Source of the DNA: Leptospira limi
GTDB lineage: Bacteria; Spirochaetota; Leptospiria; Leptospirales; Leptospiraceae
Length of the DNA: 64,000 nucleotides
Direction of reading: 5' to 3'
Assembly (NCBI RefSeq): GCF_026151395.1
Contig: NZ_JAMQPV010000002.1
Coordinates: 1 to 64,000 of the forward strand
Below are positions 51,700 through 58,501 of the stretch, one piece after another; the first letter of the stretch is position 1; every line of letters begins with the position of its first letter. A program made the translations under genes and the position numbers. The notes below the pieces were generated by a model that saw nothing but the letters and a program-made list of their open reading frames with translations, was not told the origin of the DNA and did not search any database.

Positions 51700-52284
51700 C
51701 TACGATTTCGGGGTGGCAAGCCAACGTTCCCAATAACGTTGTTGTAACCCCGTTAGTTCTTCCGGCCCTTTCAGTTTGGCAAGGGACAACCTCGTTGACT
51801 CAGACATCGTCTCACCCATCCACCTAAGGAACTGTTTCCATTTTTCTTCACACGAAGGTTCTGATCTCTTATGTATTTGAATTTGTTTTTTTACTGTATA
51901 ATAAGAGGTAACACGCCTAGCCAAATCTGCCTTGGATGCGTTTCCTACACTCTCCCCTACTCGTTTCACATTCTGATTTGATGGATCATACTTTGGAACA
52001 TCCTCCGAACCTTTCTTTTCTTGTAGCACAGGTTTCAAGAATCGTTTTCTACCATCAAAGCGAGTTTGCACAAGGAGACCTTTCGCTTTTAACTGCGAGA
52101 CCAAACGTGAAATTGTATCTTGTTTCAGATGTAAAATCTTTGCAAAATACTCATTGGATGCATAACACCCATCCTTTGCATCCAAAGATACAATCTCTGC
52201 ATACAAACGAATCTGATTCGGATTCAAATCCAAATCATACATCCATTGTGCAACCCAAACTCCTGTCCTTTCTTTCCCTTTCAT
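51700..52284 (-). CDS. winged-helix protein, paralogue of the gene at 55202
   Basis: 194 residues from ATG 52284, preceded by AGAGGAAGG; this start aligns with the paralogue's. The core (NQIRLYAEIVSLDAKDGCYASNEYFAKILHLKQDTISRLVSQLKAKGLL) is a replication-initiator-type winged helix: a helix-turn-helix followed by a DGRKRFLKP wing. Together with the paralogue it brackets parAB, so it may act in replication initiation or its control. Its leader contains the conserved hairpins at 52391-52470. Confidence 0.75.
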   Translation of the reverse strand: MKGKERTGVWVAQWMYDLDLNPNQIRLYAEIVSLDAKDGCYASNEYFAKILHLKQDTISRLVSQLKAKGLLVQTRFDGRKRFLKPVLQEKKGSEDVPKYDPSNQNVKRVGESVGNASKADLARRVTSYYTVKKQIQIHKRSEPSCEEKWKQFLRWMGETMSESTRLSLAKLKGPEELTGLQQRYWERWLATPKS

Positions 52285-52390
52285 CCTTCCTCTCTTTTCC
52301 AACAGAGACCTTCGGTGCCCAAAAAACAAAATGTTCTTTTGTCTTTTTCGTTACGAAGAAGACAAAGCTATCGCAACGGTTTTTTCATTT

Positions 52391-52470
52391 GGAAGTTTTT
52401 ACAAACGTCCATGTTTGGAATTCATAGGAATCCCAGGTGATGTATGTTGCGGTTTATTGTGGAAGACCGC
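52391..52470 (-). ncRNA. structured leader, copy 1 (two conserved hairpins)
   Basis: On the minus strand: hairpin 1 at 52470-52449 (GCGGT, 12-base loop, ACCGC), 38 bases, then hairpin 2 at 52410-52391 (GGA-C-GTTT, GTAA loop, AAAC-T-TCC). The same elements with paired base changes occur at 54969-55046. A TTGACA 66 bases upstream (52536-52531) could be the promoter. The winged-helix gene follows 106 bases downstream. Confidence 0.6.
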
Positions 52471-52629
52471 ACAAGAGTATGAGGACACCTCCCCTACTCT
52501 CTTACTTCTAATCACCAGAATGGATTTTTTTGTCAAGCCTAATGTGACATAATATCTATTTGCCAAATCTCTCAAATTAGCGATTGGTTTGTGTGCGAGA
52601 TTGATTTTGGATGGGGGAGGGAAGAGAGT

Positions 52630-52661
52630 CTTTCTGGACTGCTTCCACACAATCCAGAAAG
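52630..52661 (+). other. perfect 9-bp hairpin with 14-base loop
   Basis: CTTTCTGGA and TCCAGAAAG enclose CTGCTTCCACACAA. No T-tract follows, so it is not a plain terminator. The loop shares CTTCCACA with the loop of leader hairpin 1 of the neighbouring gene. Confidence 0.5.
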
Positions 52662-52833
52662 TTTACATCACCCAGTGAAAGGGTTGAGATAATCTTAAAA
52701 CTGATCCAAAATAGTACAAGAATTTTTCTATCCCTAACTTAGTTTTTTCTCTTCCTTTGGGCGCATCGAATCCTCCCATTCCAAAACTTCAATTTAATAT
52801 TCGAGCAGGCTCTTCGCTCCAATCTTTCGCATT

Positions 52834-52864
52834 CGCAAAAGGATTTCCGCTACGATCCTTTGCG
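52834..52864. other. hairpin near parA
   Basis: CGCAAAAGGAT and ATCCTTTGCG pair with one bulged base across a 10-base loop, about 50 bases before the first parS-like palindrome. Confidence 0.4.
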
Positions 52865-52914
52865 CGAGGCCTTCCAACTATATCCTACATTCTAAATTGA
52901 TAATCAAATCCCAA

Positions 52915-52930
52915 GGTACGCCGGCGTACT
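52915..52930. promoter_or_regulatory. parS-like palindrome 1
   Basis: GGTACGCCGGCGTACT: a perfect 14-bp palindrome (52916-52929), 70 bases before parA. It differs from copy 2 only at the last base. Probable ParB-binding centromere or operator; unrelated to the usual chromosomal parS. Confidence 0.65.
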
Positions 52931-52999
52931 TTTCAAAAATTAGATCTAAAAATTTAATTTTATTGCATCAGTAAGTAGAAACCAAAAAATAAATCTGCA

Positions 53000-53731
53000 A
53001 TGAAAATCATTACGGTTGCCAATATCAAAGGTGGAACTTCCAAATCCACCACTGCAATTCACCTCGCACTCGCTCTTTCCAAAAAAGGTTCTACCCTTGC
53101 CATTGACATGGACCCCCAAGCGGACCTATCAGACTTCTTTTTCCCGGAAGAACCAGTGGAGTTTTTTGACTCAGGGAACACATTATCCGTTTTAAATGCG
53201 GAAACCACTCTCGCCGAATCGATCAAAAAATCTAATAACGTAGATGTACTTCCTTCCATCATCGAGCTCTCAGATTTGAGTTACCTTGCCTCCAAAGATT
53301 TTTCCATCATCCCAAGACTAAAAAATGTTCTTTCGAAAACGAAATACGACTACGTTGTCATAGACACACCTGGATCTGGTTCCTCCGAAAACATCACATC
53401 CTACTTGCCAGCTTCTGTAATTCTTGTACCGGTCACTCCCTCCAAATGGGCTGTTCGGACAGTTGCCCAAGTTTTAAAAAAAGTAAGCGAAGCAGAAAGA
53501 TTCGATGAACAAAGCAAAAAAAAGTCAGTGATGATCCTACCCTCTCAGTGGGGAACATCCCAAAAACAAATGGACCTTTTGGATAAATTAAGAAATATCA
53601 AATCTCTAAAAATTCTAGAACCGATCCCAAAAAACGAAGGTATTCGGGACCGAACAGAGACTGGCAAACCTCTTCAAGAAGGAAGTGCTCCTTGGAAAGC
53701 TTTCGAAAATTTAGCGGAGATTCTGAAATAA
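53000..53731 (+). CDS. parA: ParA partition ATPase
   Basis: 243 residues with the deviant Walker A KGGTSKSTTAIHLA near the start, the DMDPQADLSDFF motif and VIDTPGSG (Walker B). It lacks the N-terminal HTH of large plasmid ParAs, so it is of the short type. It should move ParB-parS complexes over the nucleoid so both daughters get the replicon. Followed by parB, with palindromes before each. Confidence 0.92.
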   Translation: MKIITVANIKGGTSKSTTAIHLALALSKKGSTLAIDMDPQADLSDFFFPEEPVEFFDSGNTLSVLNAETTLAESIKKSNNVDVLPSIIELSDLSYLASKDFSIIPRLKNVLSKTKYDYVVIDTPGSGSSENITSYLPASVILVPVTPSKWAVRTVAQVLKKVSEAERFDEQSKKKSVMILPSQWGTSQKQMDLLDKLRNIKSLKILEPIPKNEGIRDRTETGKPLQEGSAPWKAFENLAEILK

Positions 53732-53747
53732 GGTACGCCGGCGTACC
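53732..53747. promoter_or_regulatory. parS-like palindrome 2
   Basis: GGTACGCCGGCGTACC, a perfect 16-bp palindrome starting at the end of the parA stop codon and 13 bases before parB. Confidence 0.7.
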
Positions 53748-53760
53748 TGAAACAAATATT

Positions 53761-54639
53761 ATGAAAACTAAAACAAACTTTAACCCTGCAGATATTTTAT
53801 CAAAAGCCTCAAACAGAACATCCTCACTCAATCCGTTCTTAAGTTCTGAAAACTCAAACCAACACCAGACCATTGATATCCCAATGGATCAAATCATCAC
53901 AGAAAACAATCCGAGAAAAACGTTTAATGATGCCAGTATCCGAGAACTTGCCGATTCCATTTCTCAATATGGCTTATTACAGCCAATCGTTGTCAGAAAA
54001 AAAGCAGGCAAATATGAACTGATCAACGGAGAAAGAAGATACCGCGCTCACAAACTTCTAAAATCCAAAACAATTCCTGCTGTAGTCAAAAACGTAGAAC
54101 AAATCGACATCACAAAATTACCAGAAATCAAACTGGTTGAAAATCTCCAAAGGGAAGACCTATCAGAATCTGACCTTGCCCTATCCCTCCAAGAACTAAA
54201 AAACAGACATAAAGAAACAAACGAACAATTAGCAAAAAGAATTCATAAATCAGCACAGTGGGTAAAAACTAAAATTACACATGCTGAGATTTTAAAAGAA
54301 ACGAGCCTTAACGCAAATGTAGATAAATCCCATCCGATTTACCAAATTCCAACAAGCCTCTTCACTGAAATTGCCCCTCTCGATGTTTCGAATCGCAAAA
54401 AAGCCATTGATTACCTCATCAAAGGTCTTGAGAAAAAAGGTGACTTCCCTTCTCGGAATGACCTTCGGGAATACGTACGACCCTTAAAACCAACGAAACC
54501 ATCCAAAGCTAAACCGAAACTCAAACAACTAGAGTTAAAAGACCTAAAATCCAAATTAGCAAAAATCAAAGAAAAGATTTCTGTTTTGCAAAATGAAAAG
54601 GCAATCTTAGAAGAAACAATTCGAAAGTATAAGAAGTAG
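53761..54639 (+). CDS. parB: ParB partition protein
   Basis: 292 residues from ATG 53761; a longer frame starts within parA and is rejected. It contains the ParB/Spo0J core: IPMDQIITENNPRKTFNDASIRELADSI, GLLQPIVVRKK, LINGERRYRAHKLL (CTPase GERRYRA), LVENLQREDLS, and an HTH (EQLAKRIHKSAQWVKTKI). The C-terminus is a basic linker and coiled coil (LKDLKSKLAKIKEKISVLQNEKAILEE). Partner of ParA. Confidence 0.92.
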   Translation: MKTKTNFNPADILSKASNRTSSLNPFLSSENSNQHQTIDIPMDQIITENNPRKTFNDASIRELADSISQYGLLQPIVVRKKAGKYELINGERRYRAHKLLKSKTIPAVVKNVEQIDITKLPEIKLVENLQREDLSESDLALSLQELKNRHKETNEQLAKRIHKSAQWVKTKITHAEILKETSLNANVDKSHPIYQIPTSLFTEIAPLDVSNRKKAIDYLIKGLEKKGDFPSRNDLREYVRPLKPTKPSKAKPKLKQLELKDLKSKLAKIKEKISVLQNEKAILEETIRKYKK

Positions 54640-54968
54640 AGATTGTCCTAAAAATGGATTCAGTAGGTAACTTTTTTATGTTTACCATAGAAAAAAACTT
54701 GTACTGTTTTCCAACTTACGCTATCTTGTACTCAATCCTTAACTGGGTTGAACAAAAACCCTGGGAAGTGTGGTAGCAACCCAGGGACTTTTCCAACACA
54801 ACAAATCCTCCCATCCAAACCTTTGTAAAGCTCACAAGCTTACCCAGTTCCATCTCACACTCCCCCCAAGTCCCTAATGAGACTCTGGTCGAATTATGTC
54901 TCATTTTTTCCATTGACAAATTGGAGAGATCTGTACATGTAGGGAACGTTCGGGGCACACAACCGGAC
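54640..54968. other. control region between parB and the second winged-helix gene
   Basis: No supported gene. It has CCCTGGG/CCCAGGG (about 54759-54785), the terminator-like stem at 54876-54905, a TTGACA promoter box at 54913 and one arm (GGGTTGAAC, 54745-54753) of a long-range inverted repeat whose other arm (GTTCAACCC) is at 54995-55003. Confidence 0.5.
54876..54910 (+). terminator. possible rho-independent terminator
   Basis: AATGAGAC and GTCTCATT pair across a 14-base loop and run into TTTTTTCC. It lies just before the TTGACA promoter box and could insulate the leader from parB transcription. Confidence 0.5.
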
Positions 54969-55046
54969 ACGGCTCTACCACTTATGCCGTTTTAGTTCAA
55001 CCCGGAATTTTACCAAAAGTTCCGATGGACGTTCGTAAGAACTTCC
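54969..55046 (+). ncRNA. structured leader, copy 2 (two conserved hairpins)
   Basis: Hairpin 1 at 54969-54990 (ACGGC, 12-base loop, GCCGT) and hairpin 2 at 55027-55046 (GGA-C-GTTC, GTAA loop, GAAC-T-TCC), 36 bases apart. Loop sizes equal those of copy 1 and three base pairs differ by compensatory changes. TTGACA at 54913-54918 is a possible -35 box. The winged-helix gene starts 155 bases later. Confidence 0.6.
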
Positions 55047-55201
55047 AAAACGTTTCTTCTTTCTATGACCGAAGGTTTGTTCGCTTTCATGCAAAACTTC
55101 TGATCAAGAGAGTAGGGGACAATACATCCGAGCGATGTATCGGCTAAATATAACCAAACACTCGTAGCCGGAGTTGTGTGGGTTTGGAAAAGGAACCTAA
55201 A

Positions 55202-55795
55202 ATGAAAACAAACCGAAAAGGAATATGGATCCCCGTTTGGATTGAAAACCTAAACTTATCCCATAGCCAAACAAAACTGTTTGCTGAAATCGTTTCTTTG
55301 CATGACAACGGTGGTTGTTTCGCATCGAATCGTTACTTCAGTGAAATCCTTGGGCTCAAAGCTGATACCATTTCAAGACTCATCACATCACTAAAAAAAC
55401 TAGGGATCTTAGAACAAACTGGTTTTGATGGAAGGAGACGATTTTTAAAACCAATCCTTCAATTCCAATCGCAAGCTCCGGAAAAAAATCCAAGTCTCCA
55501 ACAAGAAACAAAGGGTATTAAAATCCAAACCAACACTGCAAAGGATTCCAAACCAGCATTGGATTCTTGTTACGTCCCTAGTAGTACAGTACAAATAAAG
55601 AAGAAAGTACATACAAAAACTTCGTTTGAAGAATTTAAAATTTGGAGCGAAAGAAGTTTGTCCCATTCTACGTTTTCCAAAATTTCACATTTAACTTCGC
55701 CAGATGGTTTGGAGGAAAGTTTACAAAGAATTTGGAACCAGTGGATGGATAAAACAAAACCTAAATCAAATCAGTTTCAGGTAGGAATTGTATGA
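55202..55795 (+). CDS. winged-helix protein, paralogue of the gene at 51700
   Basis: 197 residues from ATG 55202, preceded by AAAGGAACC; an upstream TTG at 55178 has no good ribosome site. The core (SQTKLFAEIVSLHDNGGCFASNRYFSEILGLKADTISRLITSLKKLGIL) with FDGRRRFLKPIL matches the paralogue closely; the C-terminal halves differ more. Possibly a replication initiator or regulator. Overlaps the next small gene by four bases. Confidence 0.75.
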   Translation: MKTNRKGIWIPVWIENLNLSHSQTKLFAEIVSLHDNGGCFASNRYFSEILGLKADTISRLITSLKKLGILEQTGFDGRRRFLKPILQFQSQAPEKNPSLQQETKGIKIQTNTAKDSKPALDSCYVPSSTVQIKKKVHTKTSFEEFKIWSERSLSHSTFSKISHLTSPDGLEESLQRIWNQWMDKTKPKSNQFQVGIV

Positions 55796-55980
55796 AAGTG
55801 TATCGGCATAAAAAAACGGGGAATTTGTACTTACAACTCGACGAAGTGAAAAATTGTACCAATGCAAATGATGGACAGAAAATGTTCTTTTACACGGAAT
55901 ATGGGAAAGAAAATCCAATGAAGTTTGTGAGAGAAATCTCTGAATTTTTGGAGAAATTTGAGGAAGTGAAACTCTCTTGA
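55792..55980 (+). CDS. small hypothetical protein
   Basis: 62 residues (YRHKKTGNLYLQLDEVKN, MFFYTEYGKENPMKFVREISEF). A four-base overlap with the winged-helix gene supports co-expression. It has the look of a DUF1653-like or small beta fold (YRHKKTGNLY), but I cannot assign it. Confidence 0.6.
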   Translation: MKVYRHKKTGNLYLQLDEVKNCTNANDGQKMFFYTEYGKENPMKFVREISEFLEKFEEVKLS

Positions 55981-56005
55981 ATTGGATCGTTCTTAAGTGA
56001 AAGTT

Positions 56006-56593
56006 TTAAGTTGCATATCGAAGCATCGTTTCTGCTAACTCGATTTGGCTTTGGTTCAATCGTTTGCCTTCGGAAAGTGGGAAATTGGTTTCTAAACTTA
56101 AATTGCTAAATCCGTGAACAAGTGACCAAGACATGAGTGCAAAACTCCTGTGGTTTTCTTTTCTCTTTTTGGTCTTCAGGTAAAAACGACAACCATGTAC
56201 GAGAACTGCATACGATTTCAATTTTGATTGTTTCAATTGTTTGGATTCTTTTTCACGTTTGGTTTGGAACATTAGTTTATAATAATTGGGATTTTTCAGA
56301 GCAAATTGGATGTAGACAAGTCCTAGTTTCACAAAGTATTCGTCGGGATTCTTTTTGTCTTGTGCGACTTTTTTCTGTAAGGATGCCAATCGATCAAATC
56401 CAATCGCAGACAAAATCTCTAACACTTCGTCTTTATGCTGGAAATGCCTGTAAACAGCTGCATGAGAAACTCCAGATAAATTGGCAACCTCCCTCAATGT
56501 AAAATCGGCCATCCCTTTTTTTTGAAGGAGTTTATGGCAAGATTTGATAATAGAATTTTTTAAATCTCCATGATGGTAGGTATTTTTTCTCAC
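56006..56593 (-). CDS. TetR-family regulator
   Basis: 195 residues. NSIIKSCHKLLQKKGMADFTLREVANLSGVSHAAVYRHFQHKDEVLEIL is a TetR DNA-binding domain. It diverges from the thioesterase gene; palindromes at 56613-56627 and 56655-56673 lie between the two start codons. Confidence 0.87.
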   Translation of the reverse strand: MRKNTYHHGDLKNSIIKSCHKLLQKKGMADFTLREVANLSGVSHAAVYRHFQHKDEVLEILSAIGFDRLASLQKKVAQDKKNPDEYFVKLGLVYIQFALKNPNYYKLMFQTKREKESKQLKQSKLKSYAVLVHGCRFYLKTKKRKENHRSFALMSWSLVHGFSNLSLETNFPLSEGKRLNQSQIELAETMLRYAT

Positions 56594-56612
56594 AAAGATA
56601 TTCTGGAAAATA

Positions 56613-56627
56613 AGTTACCATTGGCAA
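56613..56627. promoter_or_regulatory. imperfect palindrome in front of tetR
   Basis: GTTACCATTGGCAAC, 15 bases with two asymmetric positions; its GTTAC half resembles the arms of the palindrome at 56655. Confidence 0.4.
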
Positions 56628-56654
56628 CATTTTTTCTTGCTTTTGGATCAGGGA

Positions 56655-56673
56655 ATGTTACTGCTGGTAACAT
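56655..56673. promoter_or_regulatory. TetR operator candidate before the thioesterase gene
   Basis: ATGTTAC-TGCTG-GTAACAT, perfect 7-bp arms with a five-base centre, 13 bases before the thioesterase ATG. Confidence 0.6.
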
Positions 56674-56686
56674 AAGTAGGGAATTT

Positions 56687-57160
56687 ATGCAAACACTAAG
56701 CACAGCGGAAACCCAGGCCATTTTACAAGAAATGACAGAAAATTTTAATCACGGTGGTAGAAAAATCACAGTTCCACCTCCTATTTTTGTAGCGATGAAT
56801 GCTGAAATCATTTCCTACACAAAAGGGAAAAGTATTACTGTTTCATTTCCCGTTACAGAAGACCAAACAAATCCTATGGGAATGATGCAGGGCGGTGTGA
56901 TCGCTGCTGCATTTGATAATGCGTTTGGGCCTCTCAGTTATTTGGTAGCAAAACGCCCAACAACGACAATCGATATGAATATTCAATACATCCGAGGCGT
57001 TGCTGTAGGCCAAAAGGTGATCGTAAAAGCAACAATCGAAGCAAAAGGATTTTCAACGATTCATATGGTGGGAGAGATGCGAACAGAAAAAGATAAATTG
57101 TTAGCCACTGCGACTACCAATTTGTTGATCTTAAAAATTCCAGGTGGAGTAGGGGAGTAA
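56687..57160 (+). CDS. PaaI-like hotdog-fold thioesterase
   Basis: 157 residues from ATG 56687; an upstream frame would run through the operator. The hotdog signature is NPMGMMQGGVIAAAFDNAFGPLSYLVA, then TTTIDMNIQYIRGV and a VKATIEAKG strand. Such proteins hydrolyse acyl-CoA thioesters. Regulation by the divergent TetR protein is likely, as for many fatty-acid genes. Confidence 0.83.
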   Translation: MQTLSTAETQAILQEMTENFNHGGRKITVPPPIFVAMNAEIISYTKGKSITVSFPVTEDQTNPMGMMQGGVIAAAFDNAFGPLSYLVAKRPTTTIDMNIQYIRGVAVGQKVIVKATIEAKGFSTIHMVGEMRTEKDKLLATATTNLLILKIPGGVGE

Positions 57161-57168
57161 ACTTTCTC

Positions 57169-57777
57169 TTATTTAGAATCGTAACGTTCGAGAAGCATTT
57201 CGATGATTGTGGGAGTACAAGTGGTTGTATCGTTGAAATGTTGGCTCATGATCACACCATGTAAAAATGTTTTGATGAAAATCATTTCTTTATCAGGGTC
57301 TTTGATCCCATAAGTCCTAAAACGTTCCCGCATTGCTTCTTTGAACGGAGCAAACCGTCTCTCCACATTTTCGATCATTTTTTTGGAAAGGGAAACCGCA
57401 CTTGGTTGGAATAAACAAACAGATATTAAAACCATCGTTTTTCGTTCTTCCTTTGCAAATTGGATGGAACGAATGAAAAACTCTCTCACATACTCTTTCG
57501 CAGATAAGTTAGGCGGGATATTATTATAAAATCTCTCTTGTTTTGCTAAATGAGAATCGATGATTTGTTCAAAGATTTGATTTTTACTCTTAAAATAATT
57601 ATAAGCTAAGCCTTTCGAAATTTTTGCATGGTTAGCAATCATTTCCATTGTTGTTTGGGCAAATCCGTGTTTGGAGAAAAGGACAATCGCAGAAGCCAAA
57701 ATTCTCTCCGTGGATCTCTCCCTAGCTAATTGCTTTTTGTTGTCGGATTTATTGGGAATCTTTTGTGGCACTGTCAT
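57169..57777 (-). CDS. TetR/AcrR-family regulator
   Basis: 202 residues from ATG 57777; an upstream ATG at 57828 is open but overlaps the facing region. RILASAIVLFSKHGFAQTTMEMIANHAKISKGLAYNYFKSKNQIFEQII is the DNA-binding domain. It converges on the thioesterase gene and diverges from ppnP. Confidence 0.85.
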   Translation of the reverse strand: MTVPQKIPNKSDNKKQLARERSTERILASAIVLFSKHGFAQTTMEMIANHAKISKGLAYNYFKSKNQIFEQIIDSHLAKQERFYNNIPPNLSAKEYVREFFIRSIQFAKEERKTMVLISVCLFQPSAVSLSKKMIENVERRFAPFKEAMRERFRTYGIKDPDKEMIFIKTFLHGVIMSQHFNDTTTCTPTIIEMLLERYDSK

Positions 57778-57885
57778 CAGCCTTCTTACTAATCTGAATT
57801 TCGCAAACACTTTTTGGACCAGTTTCAATGGGAATTAGTTGAGAAATCACTTGGAAGCCATCGCTTGCTTCGAAATCTTGTCAGT

Positions 57886-58197
57886 ATGAGTTCATTTACA
57901 TCCGTAACAGTACTAAAATCTGCAAATATTTACTATGATGGTAAGGTCACAAGCCGCACCGTTTTATTCCCTAATGGAGAGAAAAAAACCCTTGGGATCA
58001 TGATGCCTGGAGAGTATGAATTTGGAGCGGACCAGAAAGAGATTATGGAAATCCAATCTGGTAAATTGTCTGTGTTATTACCAGGATCCGAAACATGGCT
58101 TCAAATTAACGGTCAAGCTACCTTTGAAGTCCCTGCTGGATCCAAGTTCAAATTAAAAATTGAAACAGTAACAGATTATTGCTGTTCTTACGTTTGA
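57886..58197 (+). CDS. ppnP: pyrimidine/purine nucleoside phosphorylase PpnP (YaiE/DUF1255)
   Basis: 103 residues from ATG 57886. The sequence ANIYYDGKVTSRTV, LGIMMPGEYEFGADQKEIMEI, LPG...W and FEVPAGSKFKLKIE is that of the small cupin PpnP, which cleaves nucleosides with phosphate. Overlaps the convergent YegP-like gene by 10 bases. Confidence 0.9.
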   Translation: MSSFTSVTVLKSANIYYDGKVTSRTVLFPNGEKKTLGIMMPGEYEFGADQKEIMEIQSGKLSVLLPGSETWLQINGQATFEVPAGSKFKLKIETVTDYCCSYV

Positions 58198-58367
58198 TCG
58201 TCGATTCCTGCATCTGCGGCATTCTTTTTTACAGAATTAATGCCGTTCTCACATGCTTGTTTCGATGAGTATCCTTCACTAGAAGCTATGATTTCACCAT
58301 TGGCTGCTTTGAGTCGGAATCGGAATTCCCCTGCTTTGTCTTTGTAGATTTCAAACTTTGCTGACAT
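58188..58367 (-). CDS. YegP-like DUF1508 protein
   Basis: 59 residues from ATG 58367, with AAGGAGATACGT just upstream. SAKFEIYKDKAGEFRFRLKAANGEIIASSEGY is a single DUF1508 repeat. Function unknown; the family is small and soluble. Confidence 0.85.
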   Translation of the reverse strand: MSAKFEIYKDKAGEFRFRLKAANGEIIASSEGYSSKQACENGINSVKKNAADAGIDDQT

Positions 58368-58501
58368 GTACGTATCTCCTTGGAAAAGCAATGGTATCAG
58401 ATTTTGAAAAATTCTGGCAATGAAGTTTTATTTCGAATTTTTGAATCATCTCCTGCTAAATTTTTTCATCCAATGTAAAAGGAAAGAGTAAGGGCCATCA
58501 T

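Larger units (their letters stand above)
52471..52914. other. control region between the winged-helix gene and parA
   Basis: About 440 bases without a gene I support. It holds the perfect hairpin at 52630-52661, the hairpin at 52834-52864 and, at its right edge, the first parS-like palindrome. Short frames here look like shadows. Likely promoter and origin-type sequence. Confidence 0.45.

Noticed and set aside
52331..52552. 73-residue plus-strand frame and the overlapping minus-strand frame at 52399-52650
   Set aside because: They cover the leader hairpins and promoter region of the winged-helix gene, lack ribosome sites and do not look like proteins.
54716..54970. 84-residue minus-strand frame downstream of parB
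   Set aside because: It overlaps terminator-like and promoter-like elements, with no ribosome site and odd composition.
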